From positions 1 to 61,347 of the forward strand of contig CANRAV010000015.1 in the NCBI GenBank assembly GCA_947628695.1: 61,347 nucleotides of DNA. The letters are read 5' to 3'. The notes below the pieces were generated by a model, which was given only the letters and a program-made list of their open reading frames with translations, was not told where the DNA came from and did not search any database. Both the position numbers and the translations under genes were made by a program. Shown one piece after another: positions 1 through 7,217 of this stretch. This DNA comes from an uncultured Clostridia bacterium. Its GTDB lineage: Bacteria; Bacillota; Clostridia; Oscillospirales; CAG-382. Position 1 is the first letter of the stretch. The number at the start of each line of letters is the position of its first letter.

Positions 1-105
1 TTGAACGACCTCATAAACGGAACTGCGGCATGACCGAAATCATGCCGCACTCCGAAAACAATCTGAACTTGTTTTATTGGACGCCGCCCTCGGGCGGAGG
101 CCCTT

Positions 106-684
106 TTGTATTTAAGCCTTGCGTTAAACCTTGCTTATGCGGTCCTGCAGGGGGTAAGCGGGGTTGTGAACCGCTCTGTTTGGGCGGGGACGCTTGCGTT
201 TTATTATCTTGTGCTAAGTGCGGCGCGCTTTTCTTTGCTTCTCGGTCATAAAAAAGACAATTCGCGTCAAAAGTGGAAAAGGTACAGAAGCAGCGCTTTT
301 ATCATGCTTGCTCTGAATTTTGCCCTTTTGGGAATCCACTGCATCACCCTGTACATGGGGCACGTCATCACGTACCCCGGCTATATGATTTACGCAATGG
401 CCGCCTACACTTTTTACACCGCGGTTGTGGCGATACGGAACGTTGCGGTGTACCGTGAATACAAAGACCCCGTGCTTTCCGCAAGCAAGGCGCTTTCCCT
501 CGCTGCCGCCGCCATTTCCGTCTATTCCCTTCAATCGGCGATGATTTCAGCTTTCGGAGACTCCGAAAGCTTCCGAATAACTATGAGCAACTGCGTCGGC
601 GCCTGCGTCTTCGCCCTTATCTGCGCCATTTCCGTTTTCATGATAGTGCGCGGAACAAGGGCTTTAAAACGCCGGCAGTCTTAA
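106..684 (+). CDS. Integral membrane protein, probably 5'-truncated
   Basis: The 192 readable residues contain about five hydrophobic segments separated by short basic loops, ending in a basic tail (RALKRRQS). It resembles the C-terminal two thirds of a Clostridia family of multi-pass membrane proteins of unknown function; that is recalled family knowledge and I assign no function. The frame opens at a TTG with no ribosome-binding site. A stop lies in frame at 64-66, and the codons between that stop and the TTG (reading GRRPRAEAL) look like family sequence, so coding probably extended upstream. The N-terminal part is therefore lost, frameshifted or outside the window. Treat as a gene remnant or a gene with an uncertain start. 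Confidence 0.5.
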   Translation: MYLSLALNLAYAVLQGVSGVVNRSVWAGTLAFYYLVLSAARFSLLLGHKKDNSRQKWKRYRSSAFIMLALNFALLGIHCITLYMGHVITYPGYMIYAMAAYTFYTAVVAIRNVAVYREYKDPVLSASKALSLAAAAISVYSLQSAMISAFGDSESFRITMSNCVGACVFALICAISVFMIVRGTRALKRRQS

Positions 685-689
685 CCGGG

Positions 690-718
690 TTGATTTTTTT
701 GCATTTGTGCGGTATAAT
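690..718 (+). promoter_or_regulatory. Sigma-A promoter for the GNAT gene
   Basis: TTGATT at 690-695, a 17-base spacer and a consensus TATAAT at 713-718, about 48 bases before the acetyltransferase start at 766. Confidence 0.6.
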
Positions 719-765
719 GTCGAATGCCGGACAGGCAAATCGGCTGTGCAGGGGGAGACAGAGAC

Positions 766-1293
766 ATGGTGTATTACGACAAAGACGGAATTGTAATACG
801 GGATTTGCGGCATAGCGATGCACAAATCCTCACAGATGAAGAAATCGCCCAGGGCTGGGACGCGACAATTGACAAATACGAGCTGCGGCTTAAGCATCAG
901 GCTGAGGGCAAAGCAATAGCATTGGCCGCCGAATGGAATGGGAACGTCGCCGGGTATGTGAACGTTTACCCCGATGCCGCGAGAGGTGCGCTTGCAAATC
1001 GGGGCTATGCGGAAATCGTCGACTTCGGCGTTCTGGAAAAATACAGGCGCAGAGGAATCGGCAGCAAGCTTATGGACGCTGCGGAACAGATTGCGTTTTC
1101 TTACTCGGACGTTGTCTACCTCGGCGTGGGACTGCACAGCGGGTACGGAAGCGCACAGAGAATGTACGTGAAGCGCGGGTACATTCCGGACGGGAGCGGC
1201 GTCTGGTATAAAGATGAAATCTGCAGGCCCTACGCCGACTGCCGGAATGACGACGACCTTGTATTGTATCTGTATAAGACGAAAGGAATATAG
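766..1293 (+). CDS. GNAT family N-acetyltransferase
   Basis: A 175-residue Gcn5-related acetyltransferase, expected to move an acetyl group from acetyl-CoA to an amine; the substrate cannot be told. The C-terminal half has the fold's landmarks: a beta strand ending in EIVDFGVLEKYRRRGIGSKL, which is the acetyl-CoA pyrophosphate loop (R-R-x-G-I-G), and a later GSAQRMYVKRGY segment typical of the final helix and strand. I chose ATG 766 because GGGGGA sits at 751-756; an upstream in-frame ATG at 724 lacks a ribosome-binding site. Almost directly followed by the methyltransferase at 1296, probably in the same transcript. Confidence 0.85.
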   Translation: MVYYDKDGIVIRDLRHSDAQILTDEEIAQGWDATIDKYELRLKHQAEGKAIALAAEWNGNVAGYVNVYPDAARGALANRGYAEIVDFGVLEKYRRRGIGSKLMDAAEQIAFSYSDVVYLGVGLHSGYGSAQRMYVKRGYIPDGSGVWYKDEICRPYADCRNDDDLVLYLYKTKGI

Positions 1294-1295
1294 AG

Positions 1296-1954
1296 TTGAA
1301 GCTTGAAAGAATGGGCGACTTTTTTGCCGCCCGTCTAAACGAATACGACGAACACATGCTTACGGAGATTGAAGGCGCGAGAGAATTTTATCCGTACACA
1401 GCGTCGCTGCTTCCAATGGAACGGGGCGCAAAGGTGCTTGATTTGGGCTGCGGAACGGGATTAGAGCTTGAATATTATTTTGCGTTAAACGGTGAAGCGT
1501 CGGTTGTTGGAATAGATCTGTCGGCTGAAATGCTCGAAAAGCTCACGGAAAAATTTATAGGTAAAGATATTCAATTGATAAACGCTTCTTACTTTGACGT
1601 GCCTCTCGGGAAAGCGAATACGACGCAGCCGTATCGGTCGAATCGCTGCACCACTTCACATCCGAGCAGAAGCTTGGGCTGTATAGAAAGCTGAAATCAG
1701 CACTGAAAGGCAACGGATACTTCGTCCTGACAGACTACTTCGCGGAATCGGAGGAGGCAGAGCGTTTTTACTTTTCCGAACTGAAAAGGATGAAACGCGA
1801 GCAGGGACTTGAACCGGATGTGTTTTATCACTATGACACTCCACTGACAGCGGAGCATGAAATCGTGGTTTTAAAGGCTGCGGGTTTTTCGGACGTGCGC
1901 ATCGTGCAAAGCCGGAAAAGCACTTACACCGTACTTGCACGCGCAGGTAGTTGA
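1296..1954 (+). pseudogene. Class I SAM-dependent methyltransferase, frameshifted
   Basis: The N-terminal half has the SAM-binding motif VLDLGCGTG followed by VVGIDLSAEML, typical of class I methyltransferases. Starting at TTG 1296 (AAAGGA just upstream), the frame stays open to about 1608 and then reads nonsense to a stop at 1694. The minus-one frame from about 1610 continues the family: ESEYDAAVSVESLHHF, then GYFVLTDYFAE, ending at TGA 1952-1954. The full product would be about 219 residues. One missing base around the GGG-AAA at 1608-1613 explains this: either a real inactivating mutation or a sequencing error. The substrate is unknown. Confidence 0.8.
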
Positions 1955-1979
1955 CTTCTTCACATTCCGGTGGTATAAT
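1951..1979 (+). promoter_or_regulatory. Sigma-A promoter for the second GNAT gene
   Basis: TTGACT at 1951-1956, 17-base spacer and TATAAT at 1974-1979. The -35 overlaps the stop codon of the preceding methyltransferase. Confidence 0.7.
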
Positions 1980-2012
1980 GCCGACATATCGGGAATTATG
2001 AGGTGAAATACA

Positions 2013-2564
2013 GTGGTTTTTGAAGAGATGACATTTGAGTTAAAGGACGGACGGCAGGCGCTGCTTCGCAGCCCCTGCGAGGATGACGCGGAGGAGCTGC
2101 TTAAATTTGTAGCCAAAGCTTCCGGCGAGACGGATTATTTGACGAGGTATCCGGAGGAGTGGGGCGATTTCACCGTTGAAGACGAAAAGTCTGTCATTCT
2201 TAAAAAACGCCTTGACAAAAACGAGCTTATGATCGTCTGCTTCGTAGACGGCAAAATTGCCGGGAACTGTCAGATCTTTTTCCAAAGCAGGATAAAAGAG
2301 AGGCACAGAGCTTCCGTTGGGATTGCGATTTTGAAGGAGTACTGGAGTCTCGGAATAGGGACAAAAATGTTCAAAGAGCTTATTCAAGCCGCGAAAATGC
2401 GCGACGGCGTCCGCCAAATCGAGCTTGATTTCATCGAAGGAAACAGCAGGGCAAGATGCCTTTACGAGAAAATGGGATTTCGCATCACAGGGGTAAAACC
2501 GGACGCGATACGAATGAAGGACGGCACTTTTGTAAACGAGTATATGATGATGAAACGGCTGTAA
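2013..2564 (+). CDS. GNAT family N-acetyltransferase
   Basis: A 183-residue acetyltransferase of the Gcn5-related fold. The acetyl-CoA loop is visible in the strand VGIAILKEYWSLGIGTKMF (x-x-G-I-G-T), and the C-terminal NSRARCLYEKMGF is the typical last helix with its tyrosine. The pattern resembles the YhhY/SpeG-like side of the family, but the substrate is not predictable. The start is GTG 2013, preceded by GAGGTGAA at 2000-2007. It has its own consensus promoter, so it is transcribed independently of the genes before it. It is unrelated at sequence level to the other acetyltransferase 700 bases upstream beyond the shared fold. Confidence 0.85.
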   Translation: MVFEEMTFELKDGRQALLRSPCEDDAEELLKFVAKASGETDYLTRYPEEWGDFTVEDEKSVILKKRLDKNELMIVCFVDGKIAGNCQIFFQSRIKERHRASVGIAILKEYWSLGIGTKMFKELIQAAKMRDGVRQIELDFIEGNSRARCLYEKMGFRITGVKPDAIRMKDGTFVNEYMMMKRL

Positions 2565-2655
2565 TTTTTAAGCTGCCGTCGCCTGCCCCGAATGCGCAGG
2601 CAGAAGGAGCCTTGGCTTTTCCGCCTCTTATTCGGGAATAAGAGTAAAAAAATGC

Positions 2656-2684
2656 TTGACAACGGCGCTCGGCTGTGGTATTAT
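2656..2684 (+). promoter_or_regulatory. Sigma-A promoter for tRNA-Ser
   Basis: Consensus TTGACA at 2656-2661, 17-base spacer and TATTAT at 2679-2684. Transcription would begin about ten bases before the mature 5' end of the tRNA. Confidence 0.75.
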
Positions 2685-2700
2685 ATCTCTTGCAGTTCAC

Positions 2701-2789
2701 GGAGAGATGTCCGAGCGGTTTAAGGAGCCGGTCTTGAAAACCGGTGACCCGGCAACGGGCCGTGGGTTCGAATCCCACTCTCTCCGCCA
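2701..2789 (+). tRNA. tRNA-Ser (TGA anticodon)
   Basis: Complete class II tRNA. The acceptor arm GGAGAGA (2701-2707) pairs with TCTCTCC (2779-2785), the anticodon loop CTTGAAA gives UGA, a long variable arm is present, and the T arm is GTGGG-TTCGAAT-CCCAC (2762-2778). Discriminator G at 2786 and an encoded CCA at 2787-2789. Confidence 0.95.
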
Positions 2790-2884
2790 CTTCTTTAACC
2801 GTGGACGGCAGGCAGCTTCACAGGCCTGTTGTCGCCCTGCCGCAGCCTGCACGTTTTTAATTTAAAGTTTTTGTTTTTCACTAT

Positions 2885-2974
2885 GGAGAAGTACTCAAGT
2901 GGTGAAGAGGCGCCCCTGCTAAGGGTGTAGGTCGTTCACGCGGCGCGAGGGTTCAAATCCCTCCTTCTCCGCCA
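2885..2974 (+). tRNA. tRNA-Ser (GCT anticodon)
   Basis: Complete class II tRNA with acceptor GGAGAAG (2885-2891) pairing with CTTCTCC (2964-2970), an anticodon loop CTGCTAA that reads GCU, a variable arm, a TTCAAAT T loop, discriminator G and encoded CCA at 2972-2974. It lies 95 bases after the UGA-reading serine tRNA and probably shares its promoter. Confidence 0.95.
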
Positions 2975-3008
2975 GGATTAACCGCGATGTATTGTGTTTT
3001 GTTCTTTA

Positions 3009-3040
3009 AAGAGCCGCAATATGTTGCGGTTCTTTCTTTT
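3009..3040 (+). terminator. Rho-independent terminator of the tRNA-Ser pair
   Basis: Stem AAGAGCCGCAA (3009-3019) / TTGCGGTTCTT (3024-3034), 4-base loop, followed by a T-rich tail to 3040. Confidence 0.8.
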
Positions 3041-3134
3041 GTCGTGGAGGCCGGTACCCCATTTTGTACCCCTTGCGGCTTTATATGGGGTAAAGCTTAA
3101 AGGCGCAGTCGGAAGAATTTTTTGCGGAAAGCTC

Positions 3135-3163
3135 TTGACAATTCGGGATGAAAAGTTTACAAT
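3135..3163 (+). promoter_or_regulatory. Sigma-A promoter of the AbrB-ABC operon
   Basis: Consensus TTGACA at 3135-3140, exact 17-base spacer, TACAAT at 3158-3163; 31 bases before the AbrB start. Confidence 0.75.
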
Positions 3164-3168
3164 GTAGG

Positions 3169-3183
3169 AAAAGTAATACTTTT
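3169..3183 (+). promoter_or_regulatory. Palindromic candidate operator
   Basis: Perfect palindrome AAAAGTA-a-TACTTTT, placed over the expected transcription start just after the -10 box and before the ribosome-binding site. Its position suits repression by the AbrB-like protein encoded immediately downstream (autoregulation). That pairing is an inference. Confidence 0.5.
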
Positions 3184-3194
3184 AGGAGCGTGCT

Positions 3195-3413
3195 ATGGAA
3201 AAATTCCCGGAAGGCAAGTATCTTGCAACAGTTAAAATCGGCCCGAAAGGGCAGATAGTCATCCTGAAAGAGGTGCGCGACATGTTCTCGCTGCAGTCGG
3301 GTGACGCAATTTTGCTTATGGCAGACAAAAATCAGGGTATAGCGCTGCAGCCCTTTTCCTATGCAGAGTCGTTTTGGAATGCAGTAAAGCAAGTAAAGGA
3401 CGAGGAAAAATGA
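3195..3413 (+). CDS. AbrB/SpoVT-type transcriptional regulator
   Basis: A 72-residue protein with a swapped-hairpin AbrB DNA-binding domain over residues 9-55: VKIGPKGQIVILKEVRDMF is the typical strand-turn-helix signature, followed by SGDAILLMAD. Such proteins bind DNA as dimers. The length is typical of a bare DNA-binding domain with a short C-terminal helix. The start is ATG 3195 with AGGAG upstream. Its stop overlaps the start of the ABC ATPase gene (ATGA), so the two are translationally coupled. It most likely controls this operon through the palindrome at 3169-3183. Confidence 0.85.
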   Translation: MEKFPEGKYLATVKIGPKGQIVILKEVRDMFSLQSGDAILLMADKNQGIALQPFSYAESFWNAVKQVKDEEK

Positions 3414-4240
3414 GTGTGCACGCACTTGAGGCCGTAAAGCTTAGAAAGGTTTACCCCGATTTTACCCTCGACGGCGTTTCCTTTTCCGTGGAAGAAGGGC
3501 AAATTGCGGGGCTTGTCGGACCCAACGGCGCGGGGAAAAGCACCACGCTTAAGTCCGTCATGGGGCTTATCTCGTCGGAAGGGACGGTAAGGGTGTTCGG
3601 AAAGAGCTTTTTTGCGGACGACGGAGATTCCAAACAGCTTATCGGCTACGTAGGCGGAGGCTTCCGCTTTTATCCGAACAAGTCGCTTTCTGCCGTTGCA
3701 AAGGCAGTTTCGCGCTTTTACCCGAATTGGGACGGCGAGGCTTTCAGGCGCCGCTGCGAGGAGTACGGGCTTGCTGCCACGAAGAAGGTGCACGAGCTTT
3801 CTGAGGGCATGAAGGTGAAGTTTTCGCTGGCAATTGCCCTTTCGCACGGTGCAAGGCTGCTTATCCTTGACGAGCCGACGAGCGGGCTTGACCCCGTCTC
3901 ACGCGAGGACTTCTGCGACGCGCTTCTGTCGCTGAAGGCTTCCGGCGCAGCTGTGCTTTTTTCCACGCACATAACCTCCGACCTTATGCGCGCAGCCGAC
4001 AAAATTATATATCTGTCCGGTGGGAGGATCCTTGCCGACGAGCCGCTTGACAAGCTGCTTAAGCGTTACAGGCTTAAAAAGTTCGGCTGTTTGGCAGATG
4101 CGCAGGCGGAAAGGGCGTTCGGAATCAAAGCCGTTAAAGGCGGCTATGAGGGTCTGGTGACGGACGGCAGCATGGGGCGGGAAGCGACGCTTGACGAAAT
4201 AATGATACACCTTGAGCTTGCAAAGGAGGAGACAGAATGA
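3410..4240 (+). CDS. ABC transporter ATP-binding protein
   Basis: A 276-residue ATPase that powers an ABC exporter at the membrane. It has Walker A GPNGAGKS at residues 37-44, a degenerate signature LSEGMKVK, Walker B LLILDEPTSGLDP and a switch histidine in FSTHI. The arrangement matches the CcmA/YtrB group, which pairs with ABC-2 type permeases for drug, bacteriocin or Na+ export; the substrate is unknown. The start is ATG 3410, overlapping the regulator's stop. The frame is open to 3374, but those codons lie inside the regulator gene. It also overlaps the downstream permease by four bases, giving a three-gene coupled operon. Confidence 0.92.
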   Translation: MSVHALEAVKLRKVYPDFTLDGVSFSVEEGQIAGLVGPNGAGKSTTLKSVMGLISSEGTVRVFGKSFFADDGDSKQLIGYVGGGFRFYPNKSLSAVAKAVSRFYPNWDGEAFRRRCEEYGLAATKKVHELSEGMKVKFSLAIALSHGARLLILDEPTSGLDPVSREDFCDALLSLKASGAAVLFSTHITSDLMRAADKIIYLSGGRILADEPLDKLLKRYRLKKFGCLADAQAERAFGIKAVKGGYEGLVTDGSMGREATLDEIMIHLELAKEETE

Positions 4241-4887
4241 CTGCGCTGTTAAAGAAAGAATTTTCGCTTTGTCTGCACCCTACGGCAATTATCTTTCTGT
4301 CATTTGCGGCTCTTGTCTTTGTGCCCAACTACCTTTACGAGGTGATGTTTTTCTTTTCCGGGCTGTCGGTTTTCTTTATCTGCATGTCGGCGCGGGAAAA
4401 CGGGGATTTGGCGTTTACCTGCTCGCTCCCCGTGAAGAAGCGCTTTGTACCCCTTGCGCGGATCTCGGCGGCTGCCGTGCTGCAGTGCGCGCTTTTGCTT
4501 TTGACGGCAGGCTGCATTGCCGTAAAGCAAGCCGTTTACCCGAAATGGCTGCTTGTAAACCTTGCGGGGAACAGCGCAAACCTTGCTTTTTTAGGGGTCG
4601 GCGCCTTCCTTTTAGGCGTTTTTAACCTTGCGTTTTTTCCTCTGCACTACAAGGATCCGGGAAAGGTGGGTGTTCCGTTTGCGGTTTCATCCGCTGTGCA
4701 GTTCGCGTTTATCACCGCCCTGGCGGTGATAAGGCACTTTCCGTTTTATGCGCCGCTTGCGTCACCCGATTTCGAGTATTGCGGTGTGAAGCTTGCCGTC
4801 CTTTTCGGCGGTATTGCGCTGTATTTTGCGATGACTGCGCTTGCGGCGAGGCTTTCGACGAGCAGGTTTGAAAAAGTGGATTTGTGA
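4237..4887 (+). CDS. ABC-2 type permease-like membrane protein
   Basis: A 216-residue protein with about six hydrophobic segments, beginning MTALLKKEF, the usual cytoplasmic start of ABC-2 permeases (an amphipathic helix before the first membrane span). A conserved-looking loop ARENGDLAFTCSLPVKKR between spans 2 and 3 is like the coupling region of this group (short permeases with a 'LPVKR' motif). It overlaps the ATPase gene by four bases (ATGA), so it is almost certainly the membrane half of that transporter. The substrate cannot be inferred. Confidence 0.8.
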   Translation: MTALLKKEFSLCLHPTAIIFLSFAALVFVPNYLYEVMFFFSGLSVFFICMSARENGDLAFTCSLPVKKRFVPLARISAAAVLQCALLLLTAGCIAVKQAVYPKWLLVNLAGNSANLAFLGVGAFLLGVFNLAFFPLHYKDPGKVGVPFAVSSAVQFAFITALAVIRHFPFYAPLASPDFEYCGVKLAVLFGGIALYFAMTALAARLSTSRFEKVDL

Positions 4888-4903
4888 GATCCGGAGGTAT
4901 ATT

Positions 4904-5338
4904 ATGAGAGACGTTGAGATAGAAAAAGAGATGTACCGACTTGCGGCGGAGCTGATTGAAAGGCGCTATCCTGCCGGCTGGGGCGGTGCGGGGGTGGTTC
5001 ACACGGCGGAAGGACACTACTTTACAAGCGTGGCCAACGACACCGCCAACGCGTCCGCTGCCCTTTGCATTGAAACGGGCGCGATGCTTGAAGCACACAA
5101 GTACAACGAAAAGGTGACCCACTGCCTGTGTCTGGTGCGGGACGACGAAAAGGCAGCATTTAAGGTCCTGTCGCCCTGCGGGATATGTCAGGAACGGCTG
5201 CGCTACTGGGGCGAGGAGGTGCAGGTCGCCGTCACTTCCGACGAAGAGGTGCCGAAGTTTGTGCCACTTGGCGTGCTTCAGCCGTATCACTGGACAAACG
5301 CCTACCCCGCAGAGGAGATAGAGCACTTCGGCAAATAG
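4904..5338 (+). CDS. Cytidine deaminase family protein
   Basis: A 144-residue zinc hydrolase expected to deaminate cytidine or deoxycytidine to uridine forms in pyrimidine salvage. It carries the zinc site in order: Cys55 and the catalytic Glu57 in ALCIETGA, then Cys92 and Cys95 in PCGICQERL. The length is typical of the small tetrameric CDD family. A blasticidin-S-deaminase-like relative is the main alternative because the first motif is C-I-E rather than C-A-E. The start is ATG 4904 with GGAGG at 4893-4897; the frame is open further upstream inside the permease gene. Followed by a terminator. Confidence 0.85.
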   Translation: MRDVEIEKEMYRLAAELIERRYPAGWGGAGVVHTAEGHYFTSVANDTANASAALCIETGAMLEAHKYNEKVTHCLCLVRDDEKAAFKVLSPCGICQERLRYWGEEVQVAVTSDEEVPKFVPLGVLQPYHWTNAYPAEEIEHFGK

Positions 5339-5349
5339 CCGTCATACCA

Positions 5350-5386
5350 AAAAAAGCCCTCGCTGCACGCGAAGGGCTTTTGTTTT
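5350..5386 (+). terminator. Terminator after the cytidine deaminase
   Basis: Hairpin AGCCCTCGC / GCGAAGGGCT with one bulge, preceded by an A run and followed by TTTTGTTTT, so it could stop transcription from either side. Confidence 0.75.
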
Positions 5387-5455
5387 AGTGATTTTCGGTA
5401 ACTTTGTTCCATTGTTGAAACACAACAGTATATTCACGGCAATCAGAGCGCAATA

Positions 5456-5734
5456 TCACCAAAATATCTCCGAATGGCTTCCTATGCGGTTTAAAATCAA
5501 AACCAACACATCATCAAAGATCTCATAAATCAAAAGCCAGTCCGGCTCAATGTGACACTCCCTACAGCCTTTATATTTACCCGAAAGGTCATGATCCCGA
5601 TATTTCTTTTCAAGAGTCTTTCCACTTGCCAATTTTTCTATAACGGCAAGCAATTTGTCTGCATTCTTTCCCTGCTTCTTTGCAAGTTTTAAATCCTTTT
5701 TGAACCGGTTTGTAAGCTTGACCTCGTATTTCAT
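5456..5734 (-). CDS. YafQ-type mRNA interferase toxin
   Basis: A 92-residue RelE-superfamily ribosome-dependent endoribonuclease, which cuts mRNA in the ribosomal A site when its antitoxin is degraded. Family marks are DHDLSGKYKG, then the core CHIEPDWLLIYEI and the C-terminal IGSHSEIFW; YafQ proteins use the histidines, the aspartate and the terminal aromatic residue for catalysis, and all are present. The gene overlaps the upstream antitoxin gene by four bases (ATGA) on the minus strand, the normal order for DinJ-YafQ modules. It appears intact. Confidence 0.9.
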   Translation of the reverse strand: MKYEVKLTNRFKKDLKLAKKQGKNADKLLAVIEKLASGKTLEKKYRDHDLSGKYKGCRECHIEPDWLLIYEIFDDVLVLILNRIGSHSEIFW

Positions 5735-6003
5735 AAATCAAGCGCAGTCTTCAGGTCTTCCATGCTTGTATAACCTTTGACGCTTTTGTCGCGGGCAATA
5801 CGCCTTCCCTCTTCGATAGCAGCCGCGGTTTCATCATTCGGAACACGCAGCTTAAGATCAAAGGGGATCCCGTTTTCACGTATAGTTTGACGCGGAAAAA
5901 TATTTACAGCCGTAGTCATATTAAGCCCGAGTTGTTCAAATATTTTTTCTGCGGATGACTTTACCTCTTTATCAGTGCGGATATTTAAATTAGTACTTTC
6001 CAT
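5731..6003 (-). CDS. DinJ/RelB-type antitoxin
   Basis: A 90-residue antitoxin that should neutralise the YafQ-like toxin and repress the operon. The N-terminal half is a ribbon-helix-helix DNA-binding fold: NLNIRTDKEVKSSAEKIFEQLGLNMTTAVNIF. The C-terminal half is the acidic, presumably disordered toxin wrap ending TSMEDLKTALDL. One oddity is FPRQTI where most relatives have FLRQ(V/A)I. It has its own minus-strand promoter (6033-6061) and GGAGG before the ATG. Confidence 0.9.
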   Translation of the reverse strand: MESTNLNIRTDKEVKSSAEKIFEQLGLNMTTAVNIFPRQTIRENGIPFDLKLRVPNDETAAAIEEGRRIARDKSVKGYTSMEDLKTALDL

Positions 6004-6032
6004 AGAAATACCTCCACGATTAATGTACTAAT

Positions 6033-6061
6033 ATTATATCACAATATGCGCCTGTTGTCAA
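6033..6061 (-). promoter_or_regulatory. Promoter of the toxin-antitoxin operon
   Basis: On the minus strand: TTGACA (6056-6061), 17-base spacer, TATAAT (6033-6038), a perfect consensus. An imperfect GTAC-centred inverted repeat at 6020-6031, between promoter and start codon, could be the antitoxin's operator. Confidence 0.75.
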
Positions 6062-6173
6062 CATGTAAACCGAACATTTGCGCACGCTGTTTCTATTTAT
6101 TAAGACGTCAAAAAACGGCGAGCCGCTTTTACTTGCAAGCGGCACGCCGCAGCCGGCAAATTGAAGCCGTCGG

Positions 6174-6851
6174 TTAGTTGTTGGAGGGGAAAAACCGCAT
6201 AAGTGCGGCAGCGACGCTGCTTATAGGCATGGTTTGCAGCCAAATGTGTCCGGGACCGGTGATGACGGTGTTGAAAAGCCCCTCTCCGCCGAACAGCACG
6301 TTCTTCGCGCCGTGTACGGTTTGGACGTCCATCGTGCAGCTTGCGGTCATTGCGGCGAGATAGCCGGTGTCGACCACCATCTGCTGACCGGGGAGAAGCT
6401 CGTACTCTACAACGTGGCCGTCAAACTCCGCAAAAGCTATGCCGTGTCCGCTGACCCTCTGCATGATAAAGCCCTCGCCGCCGAAGAGGCCGGCCGTCAG
6501 CTTCTTGCGGAAGAACACAGACAGCTCGACACTGCGCTCGCTCGCGAGAAACGCGCTTTTCTGAAAGATCATATCGCTGCCGGGGGCGATTTGAAACGCC
6601 TTTATCGACCCGGGGAAGCTTGAGGCAAAGGCGATTTTCCCAAAGTCGCTTTGCGCGGTGTAAATGTTTTGAAAAATCTTTTCGCCGGAGAAAACACGCC
6701 CGAAAGCCTTGCCGAGGCCGCCTGCCGTCGTTTCCATCTTCATGTTCGGCGTCATCCAGGCCATGGACCCGCTTTCGGTTATCATCGACTCGCCCGCGTT
6801 AAGCTCGCATATAACGACGGGCAGCGTTTCACCCTGAATTTCGTATTTCAT
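6174..6851 (-). CDS. AIM24/TIGR00266 family protein
   Basis: A 225-residue all-beta protein of the AIM24 (TIGR00266) family, found across bacteria and in yeast mitochondria; its molecular role is not known. Marks include the start MKYEIQGETLPVVICEL, GESMITESGSMAWM, a glycine-rich FGGEGFIMQRVSG, and the second repeat with VVDTGYLAAMTAS and GGEGLFNTVITGPG. The duplicated strands give the family's double-stranded beta helix. Length is typical and the gene looks intact. It is a single gene, facing a long fold-back repeat upstream. Confidence 0.88.
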   Translation of the reverse strand: MKYEIQGETLPVVICELNAGESMITESGSMAWMTPNMKMETTAGGLGKAFGRVFSGEKIFQNIYTAQSDFGKIAFASSFPGSIKAFQIAPGSDMIFQKSAFLASERSVELSVFFRKKLTAGLFGGEGFIMQRVSGHGIAFAEFDGHVVEYELLPGQQMVVDTGYLAAMTASCTMDVQTVHGAKNVLFGGEGLFNTVITGPGHIWLQTMPISSVAAALMRFFPSNN

Positions 6852-6892
6852 TTCCTGCTCTCCTTTGCATTTTAGTTTATTATTATTTTTTA

Positions 6893-6944
6893 GGACGGGC
6901 CCCGGCCCGTCCGAGTTTTTATATGAGGGGACTCGGTCCCCTCA
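6893..6944. repeat. Two adjacent GC-rich hairpins
   Basis: GGACGGGCC / GGCCCGTCC (6893-6912) followed by GAGTTTTT, then TGAGGGGAC / GTCCCCTCA (6924-6944). They lie upstream of the AIM24-like gene. The first resembles a plus-strand terminator, but no plus-strand gene precedes it, so these may belong to the repeat element that follows. Confidence 0.5.
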
Positions 6945-6973
6945 TGGCCCTCTAAATTAGAGCTTTTTTAATT

Positions 6974-7208
6974 ATTAAGCTTTTATTTTTCCAAAGGGCA
7001 CAGCCCTTTGAAACCCAATCTGGCAACGCAAGTCACGTCAAAGCGATGTTTAGGCTTGTCACACGTATAGAACCTTCCTGCACCAAAGCCAACTCTTCAC
7101 TCTAAAGAGCAAGCGCTTCATACGTGCGAACGGCTTTTGCATTGATAAGACGTCGCTTGCGCTGCCAGCACGGGTTTTGGGCGGGCTGTGCTCTTTGGGT
7201 CTAAAAAG
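6974..7208. repeat. Long imperfect inverted repeat (MITE-like)
   Basis: The bases from about 6974 to 7083 fold back on about 7110 to 7208. Matching pieces in order (left arm / reverse complement of right arm): AGCTTTT, CCAAAG..GCACAGCCC, AACCC, CTGGCA.CGCAAG, ACGTC, ATG...A.GC and CACGTAT. The apex is CCAAAGCC...CTCTAAAGAGC. There is no open frame with recognisable content. It fills almost the whole 366-base gap between the AIM24-like and Rrf2 genes and could be a non-autonomous mobile element or a structured RNA. Confidence 0.6.
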
Positions 7209-7217
7209 CTATATAAT

